Shown: positions 48,167 through 58,800 of the stretch, one piece after another | Layout: the number at the start of each line of letters is the position of its first letter | How positions within the stretch are numbered: position 1 is the first letter of the stretch | DNA from: Liolophura sinensis | Lineage: Eukaryota; Mollusca; Polyplacophora; Chitonida; Chitonidae | Reading direction: 5' to 3' | DNA: 64,000 bases | Assembly (NCBI RefSeq): GCF_032854445.1 | Contig: NC_088298.1 | Coordinates: 19,055,976 to 19,119,975, forward strand | Position numbers and translations under genes: made by a program | Notes under the pieces: generated by a model | What the model was told of the DNA's origin: nothing | Database searches by the model: none | What the model saw: only the letters and a program-made list of their open reading frames with translations

Positions 48167-48874
48167 GTAAGCGCTGGTTTGTCTAGCCCCGGCCATATAC
48201 TATTCATGAGTTAAAGACGAATGCTCCTAGGACTGCAGATTTTAAAAACAAACCAGCCAGAATCACATCATGATTGTAGAGGGTGTAACGAGATATCCCA
48301 GAGACAATTTTAAATTGTTGTGCGGAATTTTTTGTAGTAGCCTGAGCAAACCAGTGTTAAATTCATAAGAAAATCAAAATATTTCCACCAGAAGTTTAAT
48401 GCCTTCTACTGTAGACCCGGATTTCTTGACACAGGCTTGAGTTTGAGCGAGAGAAAAAAACATTTGTTGGGCTCTTATTTATTGAATAATTTAAAACTTA
48501 AGTCGTAAATGGCAGGCGCTTAAAAAGTCAAATTCAGGAACGAACTCAAATTGTGGTTGGTATATTGTTTTGAAGTGAAGAATCAGTGTACAAATTTTAA
48601 ACTTCCTAGAGCAAAACATTTTAATTGTAGCTGTGTTAACATTTTTGACTTATACCTTGAAACGTTTGATAAATGTGTAGGCTCTGAAGTATTATTTTGA
48701 CCGTGTTAAAAAGATGCCCTAATTTTCACCTCTCAAACATAATCTTGTTTTCGTGAAGCCCTGGTTGAAAACGCAATACTTTGTGGTGGCCAGTTTAGTC
48801 TTCCGATGATGTCAAACAAACTACCGGCATGACTTTAAATCCCAGAATGTTTATAAAATACTTTGACTTCGCAG
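48167..48874 (+). other. intron 13
   Basis: Phase 1, GTAAGC to TTTGACTTCGCAG. Nothing recognised. Confidence 0.8.
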
Positions 48875-48923
48875 AGACCAAAGAGGAGGACACAGATTTT
48901 AGAAGTCAACTGAAGACCGAAGT
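48875..48923 (+). CDS. exon 14: DFRSQL micro-exon
   Basis: 49 nt, phase 1 in and phase 2 out, encoding KTKEEDTDFRSQLKTEV. It contains the first of three DFRxxL motifs (48895-48912). In long smooth-muscle MLCK such motifs bind F-actin. The donor is a perfect GTAAGT. The exon changes the phase from 1 to 2, so exons 14 to 16 must travel together with exon 17 to return to phase 1. The splice signals plus motif conservation in three successive tiny exons make it convincing. Confidence 0.82.
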
Positions 48924-50540
48924 GTAAGTAGTAGGGCATAGGTGTGGGGGTTTTTTATGAATGTTTGTTCTGAATTAAATTCTGTGCATCTGTGCATGCC
49001 AAAGAGAAATGTTTTCTTAAAATTTTGAGTGATAACTGCTAAAGGCATGTATATGTAAATGCATTATTATGGGTTAACGCCACTCGGGCAGTGTTGCAGC
49101 CGTATGATGGAATATGATGGCTTTAAGTGAAAATTTTACTAATTTTGACCTGTTGTAGTTTCCTAACACTTAAGTTGCTTCTGAAAAATTGCAGAAGGAT
49201 TCGGAAAATCTGTTTTCAACAATGCTGTTTGGATTTAATATGCTTCAGTTTGCATGATTTTGAAATACCTTATACATCTCAGAAATGAAATAAACTTCAA
49301 GTGCGAGTATGCAGCCTGTGTGATATTGTTCTCCCTGTAGGCCCATAGACAAGATGACCGGGGTAACGACGATAGTGTGATAGTTGGTAAATGGTAAAAC
49401 CTAACAAGTGAAACGGGACGTCTTATCAGTTTTCCTCACTCATAGTTTTGATCTAACTGTTTGTGTAAATACATACACAGTTGCATCTTACAAACCCCCA
49501 GAGGACCATGGTTTAAGCAGAATTAGGTAAAAAGGAAATGCAGTGAAGTTAATTGCAATTTATTAGCGGTAACATAAACAATTATTCAGATTGCTTTATT
49601 GTCATCAGAGTTTAGTGTTATGATTTGCATGTGCGAACATACTTGTCCTTGTTACATTTGAAAACCTGTTCGCACACAAAAATGGCACTGTGTTGTGATG
49701 ATCACAGAACTACTTAACTGTCCCTAGTTGCGATAAAATGGAATGGACCGTGTAGTTTTTGATAGACTAATTACTCAAGTTGCCTTGTCCCTTTTGCATG
49801 GGTTTAATGCTATTGTATGTTGAATGTGATGACAACACAGTATTTTGAGTAATTCTAGACCAGTGACATTCCATAAAATATGATGACAACACAGTATTTT
49901 GAGTAATTCTAAGCCAGTGACATTCCATAAAATATGATGACAACACAGTATTTTGGGTAATTCTAGGCCAGTGACATTCCATAAAATATGATGACAACAC
50001 AGTATTTTGAGTAATTCTAGACTAGTGACATTCCATAAAATATGATGACAACACAGTATTTTGAGTAATTCTAGACCAGTGACATTCTATAAAATATGAT
50101 GACAACACAGTATTTTGGGTAATTCTAGGCCAGTGACATTCCATAAAATATGATGACAACACAGTATTTTGAGTAATTCTAGACCAGTGACATTCCATAA
50201 AATATGATGACAACACAGTATTTTGAGTAATTCTAGACCAGTGACATTCCGTAAAATATGATGACAACACAGTATTTTGAGTAATTCTAGACCAGTGACA
50301 TTCCATAAAATATGATGACAACACAGTATTTTGAGTAATTCTAGACCAGTGACATTCCGTAAAATACAATTAACACAGCTGCATTTTTAACGTATTTTTC
50401 TGCGTGTAATTTGTGAGTGTTTAGGCATTTCACACTGTTGTCGAAGCTCTGGTATTACTGTCTGTGCTGTAAGTCTTTTATTATGTTAGATTGGTTTGCC
50501 AGTTTTCAGCATGAGCATGTCTGTGTTGTGTTGTTTGTAG
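48924..50540 (+). other. intron 14, containing a minisatellite and a dispersed-repeat fragment
   Basis: Phase 2 intron. Contains a fragment at ~49341-49460 similar to one at ~53700-53800, and the 54-bp minisatellite at 49826-50365. Acceptor TTGTTTGTAG. Confidence 0.8.
49826..50365. repeat. 54-bp intronic minisatellite, 10 copies
   Basis: Ten head-to-tail units beginning ATGATGACAACACAGTATTT, all 54 bp, differing by a few point variants. Because 54 is a multiple of 3 the - strand shows an apparent 18-residue periodic reading frame, which I do not believe is coding. Confidence 0.96.
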
Positions 50541-50621
50541 CAAAACCAAAGTTGGGGTGGTTCATCAGTCAAAGCAGATAGATTTTAGATCAGTCCTCAG
50601 ACGATCTGGCGTCGCTGCCAA
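50541..50621 (+). CDS. exon 15: DFRSVL mini-exon
   Basis: 81 nt, phase 2-2, encoding KTKVGVVHQSKQI then DFRSVLRRSGVAAK. This is the second DFRxxL motif (50581-50598). The segment is basic (several Lys and Arg), in contrast to the acidic exons around it, as expected for an actin-binding stretch. Donor GTAAGT. Because it is phase-symmetric it could be skipped alone, changing the number of DFRxxL motifs from three to two. Confidence 0.85.
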
Positions 50622-50948
50622 GTAAGTAGCGGGGTTCTTCACTGTTCCGGGACAGTGAAAATTATTCCACTTATATGTCTTTTGTCATGAAACAATATCC
50701 TTTGTATTTTAAGTTCATGATTCATGTTCGTTGAATTCCAAACATGACCAGTAACAGCCCATCTTTTCCTTTTTAAGTCAGTCTTTATGATCTTTAACGT
50801 CTGGTCAGTTTAATTTAATCATTCAGTTATACCACATGGATGGACAAAAACTGAATAATAAAAAAAAAAATATGAATATAAATTTTTAGTTTAAATGAAT
50901 GGGTTTTGTGAGGAGCAGTTTATGAAACAGCAGTGTTTTCTTTTGCAG
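50622..50948 (+). other. intron 15
   Basis: Phase 2, GTAAGT to TTTTCTTTTGCAG, with an A-run near 50860. No other feature. Confidence 0.8.
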
Positions 50949-51042
50949 GAAATTTGAACAGGATGTGAGTGAGGAAACCGTTGTAGAAGAAGAGGCAGAA
51001 GTTGAACAGTTGGATTTCAGAGATGTGCTCAAAACCGTGGAG
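50949..51042 (+). CDS. exon 16: acidic linker with DFRDVL
   Basis: 94 nt, phase 2 in and phase 0 out. Encodes KFEQDVSEETVVEEEAEVEQ then LDFRDVLKTVE, the third DFRxxL motif (51013-51030), about 29 residues after the second. Donor GTGAGT. Continues directly into the lead of Ig7. Confidence 0.85.
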
Positions 51043-51936
51043 GTGAGTGATGAAAGCAGTGTATGAAACCGGAAAAGAGTACATTGACGGAAGGGTTTTA
51101 TATATCTTGCGTCTTTCCAACATCATTGATTCTGACCTATTTTCGTATTTTATATACTTTGTTAGTTCTTTGTTACTTTGTGTTAAATGTCGTTTTGGGA
51201 AGTGTGTTAAATGTCATTTTGGGAATTGTGTCAAATGTCGGTTGACGGCTGGTTTATGAATGTCTGTTTCGACGCATGGATTATTATGAGTCATGTCCCT
51301 CGATGTGTCGATTTATTTTCAATATTGAAACTTTGATGGCTTAATCAATTATGTAAAATGCTTTATATAAAGTTTGATCGTTTTGATCGAGTAGCATGAT
51401 ATATAGAAATTTAGGGAGCTGGCTGTGGCTAGTGGTTAAAGTTGCTTGGCTTTCAGTCGCTTGGGCACACCAAGTACAAGTTCAAACCCAGTCTTGAACA
51501 GTTGATTTGCAGAACCCACCGCTAATAACGTGTCATAAAGTGTGCTTGTGCCATAAGACAACCGAGAAGATGTGAGCCTATTATATACCTGCCGTTTTTG
51601 TGGTACATACCTAATAGCTGACTCAACCAGGGAAACCGTTTGTTCCATTCACATGTCTTACACATGCTCTTGTGTGTTTATATTGAAAAAATCATATTTT
51701 TTGTTGTTTATGAAAGGGAATTGCTTTCAGTCTTGAAACAGCAAAAACTGAAAACCTTCAACATTTATTGGTGCGAAATAGAACATATTCTGATTCTCAA
51801 ATTTGGTCAGGATCAGTCTTGTCTCACATTCACCCAGAGCTTTATAACTATCTTTCCTTTACTGACTGGAGATTTAAAATATGCATGTAGGTAAATTCTC
51901 AAATTTCCAACACGTTGGTTTCCGTTTGTGCTACAG
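51043..51936 (+). other. intron 16, with a second tRNA-like SINE candidate
   Basis: Phase 0, GTGAGT to TTGTGCTACAG. Contains the candidate at 51418-51600 and three short GTGTTAAATGTCG repeats near 51180-51242. Confidence 0.78.
51418..51600 (+). mobile_element. candidate tRNA-derived SINE of another family
   Basis: The head shows an A-box-like TGGCTAGTGGTTAAAG (51427 on) and a B-box-like AAGTTCAAACCC about 50 bases later, the spacing of a tRNA-type internal promoter. No clear tail, and only one copy is seen in the window. Confidence 0.5.
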
Positions 51937-52237
51937 GTGGAGAAGCCAGATGAGGTCAAACCAGAATTTGTCGTTACCTTACCCGACGTAGTCGTGCACG
52001 AAGGACTACCGGCCAAATTTGTCTGCAAGGTCAAGGCCGTCCCGGAAGCCACGATCATGTGGTACCATGATGGCCTGCCAATCAAACACGGAGAAGTGTA
52101 TCAGATGGTCTCAGGCGAGGAAGGTCAACACACGTTGGATCTACCGGAGGTATTCCTGGAAGATGGCGGCACGTACACTGTCAAAGCCATTAACCCATTC
52201 GGAGAGGCCGAGTGCTCGGCAAAACTCGTCGTGGAAG
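51937..52237 (+). CDS. exon 17: Ig7
   Basis: Phase 0 in (acceptor GCTACAG), phase 1 out (donor GTTTGT). The lead VEKPDEVKPEF passes into an I-set domain: B-strand FVCKVKAVPEA, C-strand IMWYHDGLP, and F-G strands GGTYTVKAINPFGEA. The F-strand Cys is missing (Val), while a Cys sits in the G strand (ECSAK). Exons 14-17 together are 525 nt and phase 1-1, so the DFRxxL-Ig7 block is one skippable module. Confidence 0.9.
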
Positions 52238-52924
52238 GTTTGTCTTTAGTCTTGTTTGATACATGTGCGGTACTCAACCAAGACAGCAACGGCTTTGGAA
52301 GTAATCATATATGATTTTATAAGCGTAAATTGTAATGTTTGTTGTGTCTTGGACCAAGAGATTTTGAGAAGTCCAAGAGTTAAATGATGTTTTATAATAT
52401 CTCATTTATTTGGTGAATTGTTTTGTGATTTTAGTCTCTCAAACTTTATTTCACATTTTAGTTATCCATTTTACAACCAAACTAAGGTGCATGTTCAGAT
52501 GATAAGACTTGTTAATAAGATAACTGTGCTCATATGCCATCTAATCCTTTCCTTCTCTATATCTGGAAAGCCAAATTTGTGAATTAATGGAACATGTCAA
52601 GTTTATACTGGTTGTATTGACACACCATTTTATCATTTCTTAATTAATTCTTCGTGGCCTCCCTGGCACAATGACCCAGGAACCCCTCATCCACGCGGTC
52701 GCATTGAGTTGAAGTCCAGCTCTCCGGCCGTATTTTGGAAGGTCTGCCTTTAGCAACCTGCGGATGGTCGTGGGTATTCCCTGGTATTTTCGGTTTCCTC
52801 CCACCATAATCCTGGCTGCCGTCGTATAAGTGAAGTATTCTTGATTACAGTGTAAAACACCAATGAAATAAACAAATAAATATTAATTCTTCACTTTATA
52901 ATTTTATTCATTTTCTTCATTCAG
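52238..52924 (+). other. intron 17, containing a SINE
   Basis: Phase 1, GTTTGT to TTTTCTTCATTCAG. Carries SINE copy 2 just upstream of the IQ exon. Confidence 0.8.
52652..52882 (+). mobile_element. tRNA-derived SINE-like element, copy 2
   Basis: Head CGTGGCCTCCCTGGCACAAT, B-box-like GAGTTGAAGTCC, a body that matches the reverse complement of 46157-46372 (for example CAAGAATA...CACTTATA region) and an A-rich tail AATAAACAAATAAATA. It is diverged from copy 1, so both are old insertions. Confidence 0.82.
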
Positions 52925-53046
52925 AGGCCCCGTCAGATACCAGCACTGTGAGTTCAAAGAAAGAGGAAGAAGTGCAAGAGGACGAAGAAAAACCTGACAT
53001 TGAACAAGCTGTTATCAAGATACAGGCAGCTTTCCGTGGTTATAAG
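52925..53046 (+). CDS. exon 18: acidic lead and first part of an IQ motif
   Basis: Phase 1 in (acceptor TTCATTCAG), phase 0 out at donor AAG/GTACAG. Encodes EAPSDTSTVSSKKEEEV ... KPDIEQAVIKIQAAFRGYK. The end is the core of an IQ motif, a calmodulin or light-chain binding helix. Reading on past the donor gives a poorer IQ match; joining exon 19 (AREEIK) gives the exact spacing IQxxxRGxxxR. That supports the donor. Placed after Ig7 and the DFRxxL exons. Confidence 0.85.
53020..53046 (+). other. IQ motif, 5' part (continues at 54212)
   Basis: IQAAFRGYK here plus AR from the next exon gives IQAAFRGYKAR, a full match to IQxxxRGxxxR. The motif is interrupted by a phase 0 intron of 1,165 bp. Confidence 0.87.
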
Positions 53047-54211
53047 GTACAGTCTAGGCACCGAAACATCCTTGTACCAATCGTCAAACATAATGTTCGT
53101 CCTAGGTCTATAATCACAAGACCGATTTCCAAAACAGCGTGCATCAAAAACCACCAAAGAGCTAAGAAAGTATACAGAATAGGAAATTTCATGTAGGACA
53201 GATTAATTTAATTTAATTCTTCATTTATTTAACGAGGATTTCTCACAGCCTAATGGCTACTATGGAGATATCCTCAAAGCAACAATTAACAACATCATAA
53301 CTAACGAAGTACATACATATAAATATGAGAATACATATTTCAGATATAAGTTGAAATAAATTGATTATTATTTACAATCTTAACATCGTTATTACCATTA
53401 CCATGGTCATAAAATCATTCTGTATCATTGATAAATTTATGTACATATTGAAAAACAAGTTTATTATCTTCATAATTTGAAACTTTAGAGCCAAACAAAA
53501 GTATATTACATATATATCGTGAACATTGTGGAATAAAAACAGAATAATTTACACCGAGTGGAATGATTTAGGGCAGATTCGTGCAAGGAAACGAATACAA
53601 CCACGTTCAAGACTTTCTCCATTGGCTTCACAAAATGCTACTAGTGGTTTACTTGCTGTGAGCTAGTGGAATATAAAAGACTTGCAGCATGGAGGGTAAA
53701 GCCATAGCAGCGGCGCCAGTGAGATAGTTGGCAAATGGTTACACGTAACCGGAGAAGTTCTACCTCTTGTCTGTTTTCCGTAGTTTATTCTAACTGATGA
53801 AGAAAGGACTTAAATTGTAGCGCATTATATGCCTCTAATGCCATGGCATTTAATAAACAATATTATAAAAACAGTATGCCTCGGGGATGCTTAATTTCCC
53901 ACCAAAATAATGGGTTCATGAAAAAGGGGCGTGAAGGGTTCCTTCTCTATACATCCCCTATGGTTATCACATTGTCTTCTAATTATGTTTTATGTTGATT
54001 TTTATGTAAAATTACCGGAAATATCCTTTGATCTAGTTTGTTTGTTATTGACACAATTATAGGTAAAAGCATAGAATGTCCGTCAGAACATGTATTTTTT
54101 CTTCAAACAGAGCAGGTTTCACTTTCATGAGACATCTTAATATTTGTTACCCGAAAATGGGTGTGACCCCTGAACAGTGAATGCATGATGAACGTTTATT
54201 TGTTCTTTAAG
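53047..54211 (+). other. intron 18
   Basis: Phase 0, GTACAG to TTTGTTCTTTAAG. Stays open for ~50 codons after the donor, then is AT-rich. Contains a dispersed-repeat fragment at ~53700-53800 resembling ~49341-49460. Confidence 0.78.
53700..53800. repeat. dispersed-repeat fragment (pair with ~49341-49460)
   Basis: Both contain GATAGTTGG[CT]AAATGGT preceded by GTG[AT] and followed by alignable sequence ending TCTAACTG. They look like two old copies of one element in two introns. Confidence 0.6.
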
Positions 54212-54706
54212 GCTCGAGAGGAAATCAAAGCCATGAAGCAGACAAAAATAACAGAAGTCCAGGTTGTACAGGAGATAACCACTGATGAGACGACAGAGGA
54301 GACCACTGAAGCCAGTCTTGTCATCGAAGAAATCGATGAAACACCGGAAAGTGTGCAAGAGGCGCCCACTGTCGAGGAGGTCGTCGAGCTTGGCCCCGAA
54401 GAAGTCCCAGAGCAAGTTGAGGCCGAACTCGAAATTCCAGACGTCATCGAGGGAAAGCCCGAAGATGTAGAAGCGGGTCTTGAAATACAAGAACAAGTTC
54501 CAGAAGAAAAGACCCCCGAAGAGGTCAGCACTGAGGTGGCTTTCCAACAGGCGCTACAAGAAGTTGACATCGACAAAACTGAAATGGAAGAGACCTCAAT
54601 AAGTGAGGTCACAATTGAAGCCCAGATTTCGGAAGACGTGGAGGTGACGTTGATGCCAGAATCTCCTGACTTGACAGAAGATGTGGCTGCAACTGCACAA
54701 ATCACG
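54212..54706 (+). CDS. exon 19: end of IQ motif and acidic linker
   Basis: 495 nt, phase 0-0 (acceptor TTCTTTAAG, donor GTAGGA). Starts AREEIKAMKQTKITEVQ, a helical, partly basic continuation of the IQ helix. It then becomes acidic: EVPEQVEAELEIPDVIEGKP, VEAGLEIQEQVPEEKTP, FQQALQEVDIDKTEMEE. It shows only weak internal repetition, unlike the giant exons. The role is probably a linker between the IQ site and the distal arrays. Confidence 0.83.
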
Positions 54707-55895
54707 GTAGGATTTCATTATACTGTGTCCTTTTATAGTAGTCTAAAATTCCTTCACCCGGTGTGAAATTTTATAGTCTTAGTTTCTCTAGATAGTCAAC
54801 TTTCTCCTGTCTCCTTTTTTATCCATGGTAGTGGGTTGTCTTTTTAACATAGCTGTCCCATCTTTTCAGTGAAGTATACACCACCACCAAAACATTATAA
54901 TCTTTCTCTCTTCATGACAAAAAGGTAAATGGAACTTATACATGAGAGCAACCTTGCTGTAAACATTGTCTTTACATTCTTTATTGAAACTGTTTCATAA
55001 CATTTGCTGTCTATGCTTTCAATGTGCTTTGGTGATCACATTTTAACAGCTGTAAAGTTTATACACTGAGCTCGGTAACCCATATGAGCTGAATGTTCAT
55101 TTGTCTAACTAGCTACATTATGGCTGTCATTCAAACTAAAAATGCCTCCATCAAGTCAGCTTCAAGTCTTTTAAATCAAGCAACAGAAAACAAAATTGCT
55201 CTACTGACTCTAATGGTCTCCAAAACTCGAGTGTTCATATTTCTGAGAGTGTGAACTAATGATGAGAAAAGAGACCTGCCAGAATACGGTGGTGCTGTAT
55301 AACACAAGACTAACCAATCACAACTTACCTGCACAGACACAATATTTCAATTTGCCCTAAAATTTCGCCAAAAATTGTTGGTTCTGAAACAGTTTTCAGG
55401 GGAATATACTCCATGTAAGCCACACCTTCCTTAACAATGATTGGTTTGGCTTAACACCAGTATGACAAAATTGCAGCAATAGTCTGGAGACCTTTTTGTA
55501 AGGTGAATACAGCTTTTAGAATGAGGAAATATCTTTAGCTTAATCATGGGCGAAATTTGAGGTGAAATACAGTGTCCGTGACTCTTTCGAGTTTTGTCCT
55601 CGCTTGGTGTGTTGAATTTTTTCTGCATGTCATCTAGGTTCGAATTGAGGAGACAGGTAAGTGAATTGTTGATCCCTCTCCCATCCCTCCATTCCTCGTG
55701 TGTGCGGCAAAAAAGTTCTCGCGCATGCTATCTGTATCTTCATTTCGCGATTCATCATGGCGGTGTTTTTTTTGTTGCGCGTCTCGTGCGTTGGCTGGCT
55801 GCCTGCCTGGCTGTCTCAATATGCTCCGTGCATGGATCATTGGTCTTGTCCACTTACACTTACACAATGACCAAGATCTCGTTGCTTTCTTAAAG
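54707..55895 (+). other. intron 19
   Basis: Phase 0, GTAGGA to TTGCTTTCTTAAAG. Contains two possible micro-exons (54870-54924 and 55638-55656), which do not fit the phase of exon 19 and are left out of the model. Confidence 0.72.
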
Positions 55896-58800
55896 GATGA
55901 AATACAAGTTGAAACAAAACCGGCAGATCAAGAGGAATCCGATCTTCAGAGTCTGACTGATCTGACTGAATACAGCACTGAGGAAAAGCAAGAAATTTCT
56001 CATTCTGAGGAAACCAGAGATATTCCTCCCTCTGAAATTCCTCAAGAAGTGGACAACAAACCGGCTGACTCCGTGTCTGAGTTACCAATCATTAAGCAGA
56101 TTGAAATTGAAATCCCTGTTGAAGGAAGTCCGCTTGAGTCACCAACGGAAGTTTCTGAGGACACGGTTTCAAAGGAGGAACAGGTTACTGAGGTGATAGA
56201 AATTTCTGACGAAAGAGAGGAAGATGGTTTCGAGGTGGAAAAGGAAGTCTGTGAGGAAAAACCTGTTCAAACAGAAGAGGAGAAAGACATAGAGAGAAAA
56301 CTGTCAAGCGGAAGCGAAGAGGAAATTTCAACAGAGGAAGAAATGAAAACGGAAAGCTCAACTGATGAGGATTTTGCAGATGCCCAGGCAGAGGGAGAAA
56401 TTGATTTGGAGAGGACAGAAGAAAAGCCTGATGAAGAAGTTCCAGACCAAATATCTGAAACTAAAATTGAAGTGAAAAAAGCAGGGGACGAAATATTTCA
56501 AAGTGGTTGGGAAATTGAACAGCAGTCAATGACAGAAACGCAGAAGAGCGCATTAGAAGTCAGTGAAAAATCCCTTGAAGATTTGACCTCAATTGAGAGA
56601 AATGAGATTGAGAAATTTGCCGATGATTTGTCAAAAACAATTTTATCCATGGTCTTTGAACAGCCACAGGAAACACCATTGTCATTAAAAAGTCTTCTTG
56701 AAATTCACATTTCAGAGGGAAAACAACAGCCTGAGGAAATCAGTGATGTAATTGGCCTGATTTCCCAAGGTGTTGAAAAAGAGACGTCTGAAGGTGTCGT
56801 CAAAGAAGAGGTCCATGAAGAAGTGACTGAAGGACAGGAAGAGGTTCTTGATGAAATCGCCAGAGGAAAAGGTCCTAAACAAGATGAAGCTCCTGAAGTC
56901 ACAGAAGAGGAAACTCCTGAAGTCACCGAAGAGGAAGCCCCTGAAGTCACAGAAGAGGAAGCTCCCGAAGTTACAGCAGAGGAAGCTCTCGAAGTCACAG
57001 CAGAGGAAGCTCCCGAAGTCACCGGAGAGGAAGCTCCCGAGGTCACAGAAGAGGAAGTCTTCAAAGTCACGGAGGAAGCTCTCAAAGTCACAGCAGAGGA
57101 AGCTCTCCAAATCACAAGACAGGAAGCTCCCGAAGTCACAGGGGAGGAAGCTCTCGAAGTCACCGAAGAGGAAGCTCTCAAAATCACAGGAGAGGAAGCT
57201 CCCGAAGTCACAGGAGAGGAAGCTCTACAAGTCAGAGAAGAGGAAGCTGTCGAAGTCACGGAGGAAGCTCTTGATGTCACAAGAAAGGAAGCTCCTGAAG
57301 TCAGAGAAGGGGAAGCCCCCGAGGTCACAGATAAGGAAGCTCTCGAAGTCAAAGCAGAGGAAGCTCCCGAAATCACAGCAGAGGAAACTCTCGAAGTTAC
57401 AGGAGAGGAAGCTGTCGAAGTCACAGAAGAGGAAGCCCCCGAGGTCACAGAAGAGGAAGTTCTTGAAGTCACGGAGAAAGCTGTCAAAGTCACAAGAGAG
57501 GAAGCTCCCGAAGTCACTGGAGAGGAAGCTCCCGAGGTCACAGCAGAAGAAGTTCCCGAGGTCACAGAAGAGGAAGCTCTCAAAGTCACGGAAGAAGCTG
57601 TCGAAGTCAAAACAGAGGAAGCTCACGAAATTACAGAAGAGGAAATTCCCGAAGTCACACCAGAGGAAGCCCCCGATGTCACAGAAGAGGAAGCTCTCGA
57701 AGTCACAGGAGAGGAAGTTCCCGAGGTCACAGAAGAGGAAGCTCTCGAAGTCACGGAAGAAGCTGTCGAAGTCACAGCAGAGGAAGCTCCCGAAATCACA
57801 GCAGAGGAAACTCCCGAAGTTACAGGAGAGGAAGCTTTCGAAGTTACAAGAGAGGAACCTCATGAAGTCGCACGAGAGGAAGCTCCCGAAGTCACAGAAG
57901 AGGAAGCCCCCGAGGTCACAGAAGAGGAAGTTCTCGAAGTCACGGAGGAAGCTGTCGAAGTCACAGGAAAGGAAGCTCTCGAAGTCACAAGAGAGGAAGC
58001 TCCCGAAGTCACAAGTGAGGAAGTTCCAGAGGTCACAGAAGAGGAAGTTCCCGAAGTCACGGAGGAAGCTTTCAAAGTTAAAGGAGAGCAAGCTCCCGAA
58101 GTCACAGAAGAGGAAGCTCCCGAAGTCACAGAAGAGGAAGCTCCCGAAGTCACAGAAGAGGAAGTTCCCGAAGTCACGGAGAAGGAAGTTCCCGAGATAA
58201 CAAGAGAGGAAGCTTCTGAAATTACAGAAGAGGAAGCTCCCGAAGTCAGAGCAGAGAAAGCTCTCGAAGTCAGAGGAGAGGAAGCTCCCGAGTTCACAGC
58301 GGAGGAAGTTCCCGAGGTCACAGAAGAGGAAGCTCTCGAAGTCACGGAGGAAGCTCCCGAAGTCACAGGAGAGGAAGCTCCCGAAATCACAGCAGAGGAA
58401 ACTCCCGAAGTTACAGGAGAGGAAGCTGTCGAAGTCACAGGAGAGGAAGTCCCTGAAGTCGTACGAGAGGAAGCTCCCGAAGTCACAGAAGAGGAAGCCC
58501 CCGAGGTCACAGAAGAGGAAGCTCTCGAAGTCACGGAGAAAGCTGTCAAAGTCACAGGAGAGGAAGCTCTCAAAGTCACAAGAGAGGAAGCTCCTGAAGT
58601 CACCGGAGAGGAAGTTCCCGAGGTCACAGAAGAGGAAGTTCCCAAAGTCACGGAGGAAGCTTTGAAAGTCACAGGAGAAGCTCCCGAAGTCACAGAAGAG
58701 GAAGCTCCCGAAGTCACAGAAGAGGAAGTTCCCAAAGTCACGGAGGAGGAAGTTCCTGAGATAACAAGAGAGGAAGCTTCTGAAATTACAGAAGAGGAAA

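Noticed and set aside
49826-50365. CRISPR-like regular direct repeats
   Set aside because: Units abut without unique spacers and the context is a eukaryotic intron, so it is a minisatellite.
51418-51500. Possible tRNA gene
   Set aside because: Only A- and B-box-like signals are seen, without a closed cloverleaf or clear anticodon stem; a SINE head is likelier.
53047-53197. Read-through after the IQ exon giving ~50 mostly basic residues and a stop
   Set aside because: The donor GTACAG is plausible, and splicing to 54212 restores the exact IQ consensus. The read-through is AT-rich and unlike the rest. An intron-retention isoform is not excluded.
56848-58200. Forward Lys/Arg/Ser/Pro-rich frame starting with Met
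   Set aside because: It lies inside the real exon 20 frame, which is open from 55896 to the window edge and keeps family motifs; this frame has neither.
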